The notes: generated by a model not told the origin, from the letters alone. A stretch of DNA of 64,000 nucleotides from UBA5072 sp963822145 (GCA_963822145.1 CAWGGG010000004.1:1550001-1614000); one strand, 5' to 3'; positions 9,280 through 18,811 are shown, counted from the stretch's first letter. Numbers and translations: made by a program.

Positions 9280-10404
9280 TTAAGGTATCCTGAATCCGAT
9301 ATTCCTGCATGTTTTTTTCAATTCCGGAGTGCCGTGGTCGAGCACAAGGCTGTAAGCCGGAAATTCTCTCCTTGGAGGATAATCTCCGCGAAGTCTTTCA
9401 AAATCCTCAGGTGCTTCCCTGAATTTGCGATCATCTTCAGCCACCTGGTAAGTATGCAAAACCGCTTTGCCGATCAGAGCTTCCTGTGTAAGACTTTCAG
9501 CATCCAGATGCAATTCCGGGTTCAGGAGCTGCGGCATCGACTGAACCTGCCAGTCATCCATTCCCAGCCCGAAATGGCGGCTCAGCTCGCGAACGATCAT
9601 GGTTGTTCCCTTAGCCTTTCCGTCAGCTGAATATCCGGCAATATGAGGAGTGGCAAGCGTAGCGATCCGCTGAAGCTCCCGGTCGATATCCGGTTCATGC
9701 TCCCAAACATCCAGCACCATTCCGGCAATTTTGCCATGCTTCATTGCCTTTTTAAGTGATTCACCATCTGCTACTTCACCACGAGAAGTATTAATGATGA
9801 TGGTTCCCGGATTTACCTTGCCCAACAGGTCATCATTAATCATGTGATGGGTTTTATCCGGACCGCTATGATTCAACGGCACATGAAAGGTTATGATATC
9901 ACATTCGCGGATGATACCTTCAAGGGAAATAAATCCACAAATGCCTTCCTTTCTGACCCTGGGCGGATCACAGAGATAAACCCGCATTCCCAGCAATTCC
10001 GCCAGGCGCACGACCTTGTTTCCCACATTACCTACGCCTACCACACCCAGGGTGCGGTCTTTCAGGGAAAAACCAAAACGGACGGAAAGACTGATGAGTG
10101 TGGAAGCCATGTATTGCGCCACTGAGGAGGCATTGCAGCCCGGTGCATTTTTCCAGGTGATTCCCTGGTTCTCGCACCAGATAGTATCGATATGATCATA
10201 ACCGATGGTAGCTGTACCGATAAATTTCACCCGAGTCTCTTTCAGCAGCGCATCATTGCAAAGAGTGCGGGTGCGTATCAGCAAAGCATCGGCATCTTTC
10301 AGGTGTTCCCTGGCAATAACCTGGCCGGGCAGGTATACCACTTCCGCGGCAGGTTCCAGAACGCCCTTCAGGAAGGGGATTTTATCATCAGCTATGATTT
10401 TCAT
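9280..10404 (-). CDS. pdxB: Erythronate-4-phosphate dehydrogenase
   Basis: A 374-residue D-2-hydroxyacid dehydrogenase that oxidises 4-phosphoerythronate in pyridoxal 5'-phosphate synthesis. The PdxB start (MKIIADDKIPFLKGVLEPAA) is followed by the substrate-domain ATIGYDHID and the NAD-binding VGVGNVGNKVV. The catalytic residues are seen as NTSRGEV (Arg), DVWEHEP (Glu) and ATPHIAGYS (His). The C-terminal PdxB dimerisation domain (about 290-374) is present, which separates it from SerA-type enzymes. It starts two bases after the end of the frameshifted dehydrogenase gene and is followed by gnd, giving a tight three-gene run. Confidence 0.92.
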   Translation of the reverse strand: MKIIADDKIPFLKGVLEPAAEVVYLPGQVIAREHLKDADALLIRTRTLCNDALLKETRVKFIGTATIGYDHIDTIWCENQGITWKNAPGCNASSVAQYMASTLISLSVRFGFSLKDRTLGVVGVGNVGNKVVRLAELLGMRVYLCDPPRVRKEGICGFISLEGIIRECDIITFHVPLNHSGPDKTHHMINDDLLGKVNPGTIIINTSRGEVADGESLKKAMKHGKIAGMVLDVWEHEPDIDRELQRIATLATPHIAGYSADGKAKGTTMIVRELSRHFGLGMDDWQVQSMPQLLNPELHLDAESLTQEALIGKAVLHTYQVAEDDRKFREAPEDFERLRGDYPPRREFPAYSLVLDHGTPELKKTCRNIGFRIP

Positions 10405-10406
10405 GA

Positions 10407-11397
10407 TCAGATCCTACCCAGAATTTTATCCATGATCCAGTTGATGCGGACACCCGCCTCACCGTTGGGCGCCTGGGGTCTTGCACCCTGAAGCTCTTCA
10501 ACCATGTTCTTAATAAACCAGAACTGGATATTCTCAGGATTTGGCGGAAGATACTCGGTGGTACCGCAAGCTGCTCCTGACCTGAATAGGGGTAAAACCA
10601 AAAGTTGAAAACTCAAGTGTTGCGCGGGTTCCGAATATACTGATGATATCGGTATTCTGACCATCACCGGCTGCAAAACACCAGCTGCCGGTAACAGGTA
10701 ATCCTGATTCATACACCATGCTGGCATACACCAGGTCCTCTGCCCGGTATAAACCCCGCCGGTTATATGTACTGCCCGAAACCTTCCCGACCTTTCCGAA
10801 GAACCAGTCGAACAGATCGAGCTGATGGCAGGCCAGGTCATAAAAATACCCGGCACCGGCAATCTCAGGCAATACGCGCCAGGGAAGTGCTTCGGCATAA
10901 TAATCCTCCTTTCGTGGAGGTATGTGGAAATCAATTTTTGCGAACAGCAGATCTCCCAACTGACCCTCATCGAGTATTTTCTTTACCTGTATAAAATATG
11001 GAAGAAAACGACGGTAATATGCCACATAAAGAGGTATTCCGGTGTGCCGGGCAAATTCCTGCATCCTAACGCAATCAGAATAGCTGACAGCCATTGGTTT
11101 TTCCACATAGGCAATCTTCCCTTTTTCAAGGACCCGCATGGCATATTCAGCATGACTCGAAGGAGGCGTGGCAATGTATACAGCGTTTATATCAGGGTCA
11201 TTGATCAGTTCGTCCGCATCGTTATACCAGGCCGGTATACCATGACGCTGAGCATAGTCCCTGGCTTTACTGGCATCGCGTCGCATAACGGCCACAACCC
11301 GTGATCCGTCAACTTTATTAAAAGCCGGTCCGCTTTTCAGTTCTGTCACATTTCCGCATCCGATAATTCCCCAGTTGATTTGATGCATCATCCACAA
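10407..11397 (-). pseudogene. Gfo/Idh/MocA-type dehydrogenase, frameshifted near the C-terminus
   Basis: The frame starting at 11397 (IIGCGNVTELKSGPAFNKVDGS, then the EKPMA segment with the catalytic Lys and ACHQLDLFDWFFGKV) is a normal NAD(P)-dependent sugar-type oxidoreductase until TLEFSTFGFTPI. It then runs into unrelated residues and stops at 10534. The expected C-terminal helix (PPNPENIQFWFIKNMVEELQGA..., ending ILGRI) is encoded in another frame that closes at 10407. The break lies at about 10560-10600 and fits one missing base or two extra. Without it the protein would be about 330 residues, the usual size. It could be a recent pseudogene or an assembly error; the rest shows no decay. 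Substrate unknown. Confidence 0.8.
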
Positions 11398-11454
11398 GTT
11401 GTTTATTCAGATACGAATATAAAACGAATATTCTCACTTTAAATAATGCACCGG

Positions 11455-12195
11455 TTAACGGGTGTTTTCTATAATTACCACTGATATTGAAATAAAGAAT
11501 CCCATTACTGTGAATATGCCAGCTATTTTACCGCCATGCTCGTATGATTCCGGTATCATGGAATTGGCCAGCATGATCAGGATGGCGCCCCCGGCAAATG
11601 CCTGGATAAAGGACAGCCAGGCATCAGATGCACTGCCGAAAAGGCTGTAACCCGCAACGGATGCCAACGCACATGCCAGGGCGATGATCAGCCACAGCAA
11701 TGCGATTTTGCCCCTGCGCCAGCCAGCTGCCTTCATTCCGGTAGTTCCCGCAATGGCTTCCGGCAGGTTGGAGATAAATACCGCTACCAGCATGGCGATG
11801 CTTACTGTCCCTCCTTCGAAGATGCTCAGTCCGATTACAATGGATTCCGGTATGCCATCGAGGATGATGGCCAATACCATGGGGATTAACAGCCCCGATT
11901 GATCTGCGGATGGATTGACCTTTTTATTACTGGCACCCAGTTTGTCGATCAGCATTTCACTGAAGTAAAAAGTAAGCGCACCTGCAAAAAAACCAAATGC
12001 AGGAAATCCGGTTCCTCTGGCAATCTTAACTGCCTCATAAATCAGCTCATATGAAACCGCTGAAATCAAGGTTCCGGCACCAAAAGCCATGATAATCCCA
12101 AGGGTTCGCTTGCCCAGAGAAAACCGCGAAGCAATCATTCCTCCAAGTATAAGAGAGGAAGTTGCCAGTAAGCCCCAATAAAATGCATTCCACAT
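11455..12195 (-). CDS. ZIP family divalent metal transporter
   Basis: A 246-residue inner-membrane protein with about seven to eight transmembrane helices and the ZIP metal-site motifs in helices four and five (LDGIPESIVIGLSIFEG and SNLPEAIAGTTGMKAAG, the equivalents of HNxPEG). It resembles the bacterial ZIP-like branch that imports zinc or related metals, and the exact metal cannot be read from sequence. It follows a VIT-like membrane gene by 28 bases on the same strand, so the two may form a small metal-handling operon. Confidence 0.85.
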   Translation of the reverse strand: MWNAFYWGLLATSSLILGGMIASRFSLGKRTLGIIMAFGAGTLISAVSYELIYEAVKIARGTGFPAFGFFAGALTFYFSEMLIDKLGASNKKVNPSADQSGLLIPMVLAIILDGIPESIVIGLSIFEGGTVSIAMLVAVFISNLPEAIAGTTGMKAAGWRRGKIALLWLIIALACALASVAGYSLFGSASDAWLSFIQAFAGGAILIMLANSMIPESYEHGGKIAGIFTVMGFFISISVVIIENTR

Positions 12196-12223
12196 AGGTA
12201 TAGGTTTTAAGTTAACAATCGCT

Positions 12224-12898
12224 TTATCCGCCCAAGGCCATGGTCATTGCAACAAGAAAAACGCCTATGGCAGTATATGCCAGTGCCGTGATACCGGGTC
12301 TCAACCCCGAATACCGGGCCAGGGAGAATCCCCCTGCGAACAGTAAAAGAAGTGCTGTTGCATTGGAAATCCTCATAGCCATGGCAACATTACTGAAAAA
12401 CAAAAATGGCAAGGCTACCGGAAGCGTCGTGAGAAACACGAGCAGGAAGATTTGTCCGGCCAGCAGGAAATCCTTCAGAATAAGGGTACTTCTCACAGTG
12501 ATATCTGGCAGTTTTTTAAGCTTTTCGTTCAACTGGTCGATTTGCTGATCTTCCATCAGGTCAGCAAAAAGAGGAGGCAGGTTTTCCCTGATGATTTCCC
12601 TGGATTCAAGATTACCCAGGGATTGTTTGATCCGGTTGAGCTGGGTGATGCTATGGGCTCGACCAACCAGCTGATCCATCAGAAACATGATTCCATCCAC
12701 AAGGCCCCAGGCCAGGTTGCAGCCCAACGCTGCCCACAACAATTCTTTCACTTCCTGCCTACCGACTGTGGAAACACTGATGGTGCCGGTGAATGTAAGG
12801 ACCATGATCAATCCGAATAGAATTTCGGCTATTCTTGCTTGTTTATCCAGGACAGTATAATGCCGGAGACGGTCCCTCCAAAAATCTTGTTGCTGCAT
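12224..12898 (-). CDS. VIT1/CCC1-like membrane protein
   Basis: A 224-residue protein with two hydrophobic helices near the N-terminus (EILFGLIMVLTFTGTISVS and LLWAALGCNLAWGLVDGIMF), a soluble charged middle of about 70 residues, and three helices at the C-terminus. The RIAEILFGLIMVLTFTGT start resembles the VIT1/CCC1 family of iron or manganese transporters, where the soluble insert binds metal. The insert here is short and has few acidic/Met metal ligands, so the transport role is only tentative. It precedes the ZIP transporter in the same direction. Confidence 0.6.
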   Translation of the reverse strand: MQQQDFWRDRLRHYTVLDKQARIAEILFGLIMVLTFTGTISVSTVGRQEVKELLWAALGCNLAWGLVDGIMFLMDQLVGRAHSITQLNRIKQSLGNLESREIIRENLPPLFADLMEDQQIDQLNEKLKKLPDITVRSTLILKDFLLAGQIFLLVFLTTLPVALPFLFFSNVAMAMRISNATALLLLFAGGFSLARYSGLRPGITALAYTAIGVFLVAMTMALGG

Positions 12899-13095
12899 AA
12901 ATCAGACAATATATTTCAAATCTGGTAAATTTTCTCCAAAGATGCAACGAACTGCACAGATATCAGTAAATACTTAATGGATGATATCCGTTTCTGGTGG
13001 ACTATTTTTATATGATTTTTATATCCGATTATCTTAATTTATTCCTAATTTTATGCAGCAAACACTCCCGACGGAGTGGTTAACATTCCTTCATC

Positions 13096-13950
13096 ATGAA
13101 CACAACTGAAAAATTCAATGCACTAAAGAATATCCTGAGGGATATGGAGAAAGTTGTTATTGCCTACTCGGGAGGAGCGGACAGTGCCTTCCTGCTTAAA
13201 GTTGCAGCTGATACGCTCGGAAGCGGCAATGTGAGGGCGATACTGGCCCTATCCCCTACCTATCCTTCCCGGGAATATCAAAAAGCCATGGAAACTGCTG
13301 CGGGGATTGGTATCCGGGTTGAGATCATTCACACCAAGGAAACCGACGATCCAAAATTCAGCAACAATCCGATGGACCGCTGCTATTTCTGTAAACACGA
13401 ACTGTTCACCAAAATAGCGGCGCACATGGAGACAGGTGATTTCCGTAACATGGTGGATGGATCCAACATGGATGACCTTTCCGACCACCGCCCCGGAAAA
13501 AAGGCCCTTCGCGAAAAAAACATCAGGAGTCCCCTGCAGGAAGCCGGTCTTACTAAAAGCGAAATCCGGGAGATCTCCCGGGAACTCGGATTAACTACCT
13601 GGAATAAAGATGCCCTGGCCTGTCTTTCATCCAGATTTCCATACGGTGAATCCATCGACCTGCAAAAACTGCAGATGGTGGATGCCGCTGAAAATTTTCT
13701 GTCCGACCTGGGTTTCAGCAATATCAGGGCAAGACATGAAAAAAACACCCTGCGGATTGAAATTACACCTTCAGAAATCAAACGGCTGGCCGATGATCAA
13801 TTGCGGCACAGGCTGGTTGAAAAAATGAAAGCGTTGGGTTACCGATACATTTCGCTTGACCTCGAAGGTTACCGGCAGGGCAGCCTGAATGAGACATCCA
13901 CTCCCTCAAAAATGCTGAATGCAGAATTATTGAAGCTTGTGCAACCGTGA
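13096..13950 (+). CDS. larE: LarE-family ATP-dependent sulfur transferase, three-cysteine type
   Basis: A 284-residue PP-loop protein: SGGADS at residues 25-30 is the pyrophosphatase loop that adenylates the cofactor precursor. LarE inserts sulfur into pyridinium-3,5-biscarboxylic acid mononucleotide to make the nickel-pincer nucleotide of lactate racemase-type enzymes. Three cysteines are visible: Cys96 and Cys99 in NPMDRCYFCKHEL and Cys176 in ALACLSSRFPYG. Cys176 corresponds to the sacrificial cysteine of the Lactobacillus enzyme. LarE proteins with all three are thought to hold a [4Fe-4S] cluster and act catalytically. No larA, larB or larC is within the window. Confidence 0.9.
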   Translation: MNTTEKFNALKNILRDMEKVVIAYSGGADSAFLLKVAADTLGSGNVRAILALSPTYPSREYQKAMETAAGIGIRVEIIHTKETDDPKFSNNPMDRCYFCKHELFTKIAAHMETGDFRNMVDGSNMDDLSDHRPGKKALREKNIRSPLQEAGLTKSEIREISRELGLTTWNKDALACLSSRFPYGESIDLQKLQMVDAAENFLSDLGFSNIRARHEKNTLRIEITPSEIKRLADDQLRHRLVEKMKALGYRYISLDLEGYRQGSLNETSTPSKMLNAELLKLVQP

Positions 13951-14045
13951 AGGTATCTCATTGCCTAATTATTGATGCCTGATATAACTCTGCGCTGCAT
14001 TTTTTCGTATCAGATAGAAAATTTCCACCAACTTTCCGTCTTATT

Positions 14046-14828
14046 ATGAAAAGATTCGCACTTTATCTGTTGTTATGCTGGTTTTCACTACCTGTTTTCC
14101 CGCGAGGCAGCAATGAATCCCCGGGACAACTCATTCATGATTTTCTTTCAACGGATTGGCCTACAGTACTTGCTGCCAAGGAGAAAATTGAAAACCTGGG
14201 GCCTGCCGGAATTCCAGACATTATTGCTGTCATGAACGATTGTCGGGTGCATGAATTGCAGAATACGGGTGACCTTATTTTCCCCGGGGCTGAAAAATAC
14301 TTTGGGCACGGACAGATCATTGATTATGACATTGATGATATATGCGTCAGGGCAGGCTGGCTGCTGGAGGACCTCACCTTCCTGAATTTCGGATTTACAG
14401 GAATTCATTTACCGGATGCCGAGCTTTCAGTATTTATAAACCATACCTTCCCCGATTATACCAGCATTCCTTCAAACCAGCGTCAAATGGAAGAATTATC
14501 GGTTGCCGGTAAAAGAAGGCTGATCAGAACGCTCAGTATTGAAAGGGTAAAGAACTGGTGGAAGACTGCGGCTGCGGGATGGACCCGTCTTGACGCCCTG
14601 GAGGAGGCCCTGAATAGCAGTGATGAGAAATGCCAGGTCAAGGCCCTGTTTTATCTGCGCAATGGAAAAACCATTTGCAAGGGACTCGATGAACATTATT
14701 ATAAATTAAAGCTGGAACCTTTGATAATGAAACTTACCAACGTGGAGACCGGCCGGGTTTCAGAAAATGCCAAGCTTATTATGCTTGACAGCGATTTCGA
14801 CTGGCTGGCCCTTAAACCTGTTGATTAG
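14046..14828 (+). CDS. Exported protein of unknown function
   Basis: The 260-residue product has a Sec signal peptide (MKRFALYLLLCWFSLPVFPRG) and a mostly helical mature part that opens with PGQLIHDFLSTDWPTVLAAKEKIENLGPAGIPDIIAVM, which looks like one HEAT-type helical pair. I recognise no catalytic motif. Several aromatic/acidic patches (DYDIDDICVRAGWLLEDL) suggest protein or ligand contact. It stands alone between larE and another exported protein on the same strand. Confidence 0.65.
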   Translation: MKRFALYLLLCWFSLPVFPRGSNESPGQLIHDFLSTDWPTVLAAKEKIENLGPAGIPDIIAVMNDCRVHELQNTGDLIFPGAEKYFGHGQIIDYDIDDICVRAGWLLEDLTFLNFGFTGIHLPDAELSVFINHTFPDYTSIPSNQRQMEELSVAGKRRLIRTLSIERVKNWWKTAAAGWTRLDALEEALNSSDEKCQVKALFYLRNGKTICKGLDEHYYKLKLEPLIMKLTNVETGRVSENAKLIMLDSDFDWLALKPVD

Positions 14829-14866
14829 TATTTATTAATTGGATTTTTATAAAATCTGACTTTACT

Positions 14867-14874
14867 TATTTTTG
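14867..14874 (+). promoter_or_regulatory. Bacteroidota -7 promoter element (TATTTTTG)
   Basis: An exact TAnnTTTG lies 20 bases before the ATG at 14895. Transcription would start near 14881, so the ATG at 14883 would have almost no leader; this favours 14895 as the start. No well-spaced TTG is seen upstream. Confidence 0.45.
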
Positions 14875-14894
14875 TACGCAAAATGTTTCAACAT

Positions 14895-15284
14895 ATGAGG
14901 CAGATAGTCTTATTTCTAACCTTGCAGTTCCTGGGTCTCATCAGCCCTTTTGCCCAACAGAAAGAAATATTCCTGAAACAAATTGAGTTTAAGCTCGATA
15001 ACATCAGTGATCAGGATTATGAGAACGAGTATTTCATGACCATCAAGCTGAACAAGGGAACTTCCTATAAATTCAAAATCACCAACCATCGTGAAAACTA
15101 TGCCGGGAAGGCTGTGTTAGAGTTGCTGGATGCCGATAACCTCATCCTGACCAATGCCGTGGGTGAGAAGTACTATGAAAGTCTTGGGTTTGTCTGCAAT
15201 AAAACAGCTTTTTATGATATCCTGATCAAATTTAAGGATAGTAAACCAGGCTTTTCTGTGGTTGATATAGCGATGGTCCAGTAA
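14895..15284 (+). CDS. Small exported protein of unknown function
   Basis: Starting at the ATG 14895 the 129-residue product has a clean signal peptide (MRQIVLFLTLQFLGLISPFAQ); the ATG at 14883 adds only four residues. The mature part is a predicted beta-rich single domain (KLDNISDQDYENEYFMTIKLNKGTSYKF... to SVVDIAMVQ), like a small jelly-roll. No family was recognised. It converges on the lipoprotein gene at 15288, with three bases between stops. Confidence 0.65.
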   Translation: MRQIVLFLTLQFLGLISPFAQQKEIFLKQIEFKLDNISDQDYENEYFMTIKLNKGTSYKFKITNHRENYAGKAVLELLDADNLILTNAVGEKYYESLGFVCNKTAFYDILIKFKDSKPGFSVVDIAMVQ

Positions 15285-15287
15285 GGC

Positions 15288-15716
15288 CTAATAATTCTGA
15301 AATTCTTTCTTAATCCTGACATCCAGGGTAACATCCTTAATAACATAGCAATCCGAATCGCAAACCCCGCTGGCGAGCAATATCCTTGGCTTGGTTCCGT
15401 CAATGGCATAAAGCGTTGCATCCGACTTTTTATACATTGCTTTAACAGAATATCTGTTATCTGTCTTAACGTAAAGGTAATAGGGACTCTCATAAAGGGT
15501 ATCGGCAAATTCCACCTGGTTGTCCTCCACATTACCCCGGTAAACTGTAAAGGGAACAGCAGGATTCTCACCATTCAGCGTGGCATTGATTTCTAGGTAC
15601 ACGTAATCCGGTTTGTCGGTGTAACATTCATCGCAGTTCACATCACCGGTAAAGAGCTTTTCATCGCATGAAGGCGAAATGATAACTATTAAAGCCAAAA
15701 AAACACAGATACGCAT
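15288..15716 (-). CDS. Cysteine-containing lipoprotein of unknown function
   Basis: A 142-residue protein with a lipobox (VIISPSC, Cys17), so it is probably lipid-anchored. Four further cysteines (GDVNCDECYTD and GVCDSDCYVI) form two CxxC/CxxxC pairs that could make disulfides or bind metal. The rest looks like a small beta-sandwich. It follows the ankyrin-barrel gene by 18 bases on the same strand, so the two are probably co-transcribed. Function unknown. Confidence 0.7.
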   Translation of the reverse strand: MRICVFLALIVIISPSCDEKLFTGDVNCDECYTDKPDYVYLEINATLNGENPAVPFTVYRGNVEDNQVEFADTLYESPYYLYVKTDNRYSVKAMYKKSDATLYAIDGTKPRILLASGVCDSDCYVIKDVTLDVRIKKEFQNY

Positions 15717-15734
15717 TATGTTAATTATTTAAAA

Positions 15735-17138
15735 TTATATCCAATCTACGGATGGCGGCTTAATCTTTCCCCTGCTTTTATTGAATAGAAACTCCAGTGA
15801 AAAATTGAACCACTGCGTATTGATTTCCCGGAGATGCAGATCCAAGAATTCGTAGGAAAACTTGAACCTTACAAAGCCAAATTCCATGATTGCCCCGATC
15901 CTTGGATTAAATAAAAGCCTGACATCGGGATTATCCGAAGAACCCCGATATCCACCAAACGTCACCAATTCACTGACGCCGCCAAAGATTCCTGTTTTGA
16001 AGTATTTGAATTCCGTGGGCAAAAAAACAGCTTTCTCTGCAGCAAGTGCAATAAAATGGCGCCTTTCCCAGTATTGGTAGAACACGGTGTTTTCAGCCTG
16101 CTCCAGAACCTGTATGGCATTCAGTCTGAATCCATAGCTGATACTGGCCATCAGGTTGTACTTATGATCGCCCATCCCAAAAGTAAAGCCGAGATGACTG
16201 TCATCGCCGTTGACCCTCCAATACGCACCTGTAAAATACTGGTTAAAACTGGGTCCCAGAACTATCCTGGCGTCCTGGTTCTTCAGCATCCTTGCCAGGG
16301 AATCATTTTTGTTTTCCAGGGCAAGGCTCAGCGGATTCATGGAACCATTGATGCGGCTGTTCACATCAGCGCCGTATCCGATCAAAAGCCGGGCAGCCTT
16401 GAAATTATTGAATGCTGTAGCCACGGATAAAGGTGTGTAACCGGACGAAGTGACTGACTCCAGCATAGCACCATTCACCAGAAGCAACTCCATCAATTCA
16501 GTATTCCCGGCCATGGTGGCATAGTGCAGCGAGGTCCACTGCTCCTTGTCCGCTGCATTCACAGCGGCTCCGGCCTCAAGAAGGGAAACGGCGATCTCAT
16601 AACGTCCCAGGTAAGATGCCGTCATAAGGGCATTCATGCCCTGTTTGTTTTGCCGGTTTACATCGGCATTGTAATACAGCAACATGTCAGGCAGGAAGAA
16701 ACTGTCGGCGGCAATAGCATACATCAAGGGGGTTATGTTATCATAATCAGGCTGGTTAATATCCGCACCATGCCGGATCAGGAACTCCGCCATAACCGGG
16801 TTCCCGCTGCGAATAGCCGATATCAGGGCTGTATACCCGTTCATGGGTCTTACCCCCACATCCGCACCGTGTGTCAGCAGCAATTTCACCACAGCGGTGT
16901 CGCCGTTTTGTGCCGCGTACATCAGGGGGGTCACGCCAGCAAAGGTTCTTGCATTCACACTGGCACCTTTATGAATCAGCTTCAATACAGCCACGGTATC
17001 ACCCTTATCGGCAGCCACGATCAGTTGATCATCCAGACTCAGGTCCAGCGAATCATAAATTTCATCCTGTCCGTGAGAATAAAAAGCCCCGGTAACCAGC
17101 AGGAACAGCGACAGTATTATACAACGAAATTGCTTCAT
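15735..17138 (-). CDS. Exported ankyrin-repeat protein with beta-barrel-like C-terminal domain
   Basis: From the ATG at 17138 the protein has a signal peptide (MKQFRCIILSLFLLVTGAFYSHG); the ORF start at 17168 adds ten residues before it. About eight ankyrin repeats follow (for example GVTPLMYAAQNGDTAVVKLLLTHGAD and NALMTASYLGRYEIAVSLLEAGA) to about residue 290. The last 165 residues are different: alternating hydrophobic/aromatic strands (LGFTFGMGDHKYNLMASISYGFRL ... FSLEFLF) that resemble an outer-membrane barrel. This arrangement would put ankyrin repeats in the periplasm or on the surface. The partner is unknown; the lipoprotein gene downstream is a candidate. Confidence 0.75.
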   Translation of the reverse strand: MKQFRCIILSLFLLVTGAFYSHGQDEIYDSLDLSLDDQLIVAADKGDTVAVLKLIHKGASVNARTFAGVTPLMYAAQNGDTAVVKLLLTHGADVGVRPMNGYTALISAIRSGNPVMAEFLIRHGADINQPDYDNITPLMYAIAADSFFLPDMLLYYNADVNRQNKQGMNALMTASYLGRYEIAVSLLEAGAAVNAADKEQWTSLHYATMAGNTELMELLLVNGAMLESVTSSGYTPLSVATAFNNFKAARLLIGYGADVNSRINGSMNPLSLALENKNDSLARMLKNQDARIVLGPSFNQYFTGAYWRVNGDDSHLGFTFGMGDHKYNLMASISYGFRLNAIQVLEQAENTVFYQYWERRHFIALAAEKAVFLPTEFKYFKTGIFGGVSELVTFGGYRGSSDNPDVRLLFNPRIGAIMEFGFVRFKFSYEFLDLHLREINTQWFNFSLEFLFNKSRGKIKPPSVDWI

Positions 17139-17215
17139 GAAAGAATAGCAGCAGATCTTTAGCTGCATAATTAACGAAAATTTGGTATTTTTATATTGAT
17201 TTTGTCAGCAAAATA

Positions 17216-18742
17216 TTGAAAGCATTGGAAAATCAGCTTATTGTTATTTTTGGGGCTTCAGGTGACCTCACCAGGCGTAAGCTGATCCCTGCTCTTTTTG
17301 AATTGTTCCGCCAGGGACTGCTTCCTGCCCGATACGCTGTGCTGGGTATAGGCCGTACCCCTTTAACCACCGTGCAGTTCCGTGATAAAATGGTTACTGA
17401 ACTGTCCCACAGTTCGGAACATCCTGAGATTCAGGATACCCTCCGATCCTTTGTTTCCTTGTTGCACTATCTCGCTATTGAAACTTCTGATCCCGGATCT
17501 TACGCCGCCGTTAAAGAAAAGGTATCTGAACTCGATCACCAATACGGCACAAACGGGAATTGCATCTTTTACCTGGCCACTCCCCCAGGTCTTTATGAGG
17601 TAATTGCCCAGGCCTTGCATCTTCAAGGACTGACTTTTCATGAATCGGGATGGAGAAGAATCATTGTTGAAAAACCTTTTGGGGTCAACCTGAAATCGGC
17701 CCAGCATTTAAATCATCATTTGCTGACCTGCTTCGCCGAAGATCAGATATACCGGATCGATCATTATCTGGGCAAAGAAACCGTGCAAAATGTAATGGTC
17801 ACGCGGTTTTCCAACGGTATATTCGAGCCACTCTGGAACCGGAATTTTATTCATCACATCGAGGTTACTTCTGCTGAAAATATTGGTGTGGAAGGCCGCG
17901 GAGGCTATTATGACAAATCAGGCGCCCTGCGCGACATGGTCCAAAACCACCTGCTGCAGCTGGTTACCCTGGTGGCCATGGAACCTCCCACCCAGATTCA
18001 TGCGCTGGCCATCCGCAATGAAACCCTTAAAGTTTTACAATCGGTACGGCCCATAAATGAAAAGGAGATTGAGAAGCAGGTCATCCGAGGGCAGTACACT
18101 GCTTCCACCATAAGGGGTATCCAGTTCCATTCCTACCGCGACGAGCCCGGAGTATCACCGGAATCACGCACGGAAACGTATGTAGCACTCAAACTATTCA
18201 TTGACAATTGGCGCTGGGGAGGGGTCCCCTTTTACATACGGACCGGGAAGCACCTCCCGACAAAAGTGACCGAACTGGTTGTTCATTTCAAACCCACTCC
18301 ACATCGTTTATTTTGTTTCGATGATGAAAGGCTCAATTCCGATAACCAGTTGGTGATCCGCATCCAGCCCGACGAAGGAATCCTGCTGAAGTTCGGCATG
18401 AAAGTCCCTGGTGCCGGCTTTAAAGTGCAGGATGTGAACATGAACTTTCATTATGCCGATCTGGCCAGCAGGGATCTTCCGGAAGCCTATCAGCGCCTGC
18501 TGCTCGATTGTATGCAGGGCGACGCTACTTTGTTTACCCGGGGTGATGCCATTGAACAGTCCTGGAGGATTGTCGATCCCATTTTATCGGCCTGGGAACT
18601 TAATCCTGAAATCCCTATTTTCGGATATCCGGCAGGAACCTGGGGGCCGCAGCAGGCTGACGGCATTATTGAAGAACCCGATATGACCTGGAGATATCCC
18701 TGCAAAAACCTCTCAGATGACGGTATCTTTTGCGAACTTTGA
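17216..18742 (+). CDS. zwf: Glucose-6-phosphate 1-dehydrogenase
   Basis: Catalyses the entry step of the oxidative pentose phosphate pathway, glucose 6-phosphate to 6-phosphogluconolactone, with NADP+. The 508-residue protein has the dinucleotide motif IFGASGDLTRRKLIPAL, the active-site RIDHYLGKETVQN (Lys/His pair), and the conserved RTGKHLPTK near residue 340. The start is TTG (LKALENQLIVIFGAS); no ATG lies between it and the conserved motif. The gene is 77 bases from the divergent ankyrin gene. Unlike many bacteria, gnd and pgl are not adjacent. Confidence 0.96.
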   Translation: MKALENQLIVIFGASGDLTRRKLIPALFELFRQGLLPARYAVLGIGRTPLTTVQFRDKMVTELSHSSEHPEIQDTLRSFVSLLHYLAIETSDPGSYAAVKEKVSELDHQYGTNGNCIFYLATPPGLYEVIAQALHLQGLTFHESGWRRIIVEKPFGVNLKSAQHLNHHLLTCFAEDQIYRIDHYLGKETVQNVMVTRFSNGIFEPLWNRNFIHHIEVTSAENIGVEGRGGYYDKSGALRDMVQNHLLQLVTLVAMEPPTQIHALAIRNETLKVLQSVRPINEKEIEKQVIRGQYTASTIRGIQFHSYRDEPGVSPESRTETYVALKLFIDNWRWGGVPFYIRTGKHLPTKVTELVVHFKPTPHRLFCFDDERLNSDNQLVIRIQPDEGILLKFGMKVPGAGFKVQDVNMNFHYADLASRDLPEAYQRLLLDCMQGDATLFTRGDAIEQSWRIVDPILSAWELNPEIPIFGYPAGTWGPQQADGIIEEPDMTWRYPCKNLSDDGIFCEL

Positions 18743-18811
18743 TCTTACTGGCATACAATATGATTCATCGTTTTCAATCACCGGAGGCACTATCTCCCCA
18801 AACGCACCATC

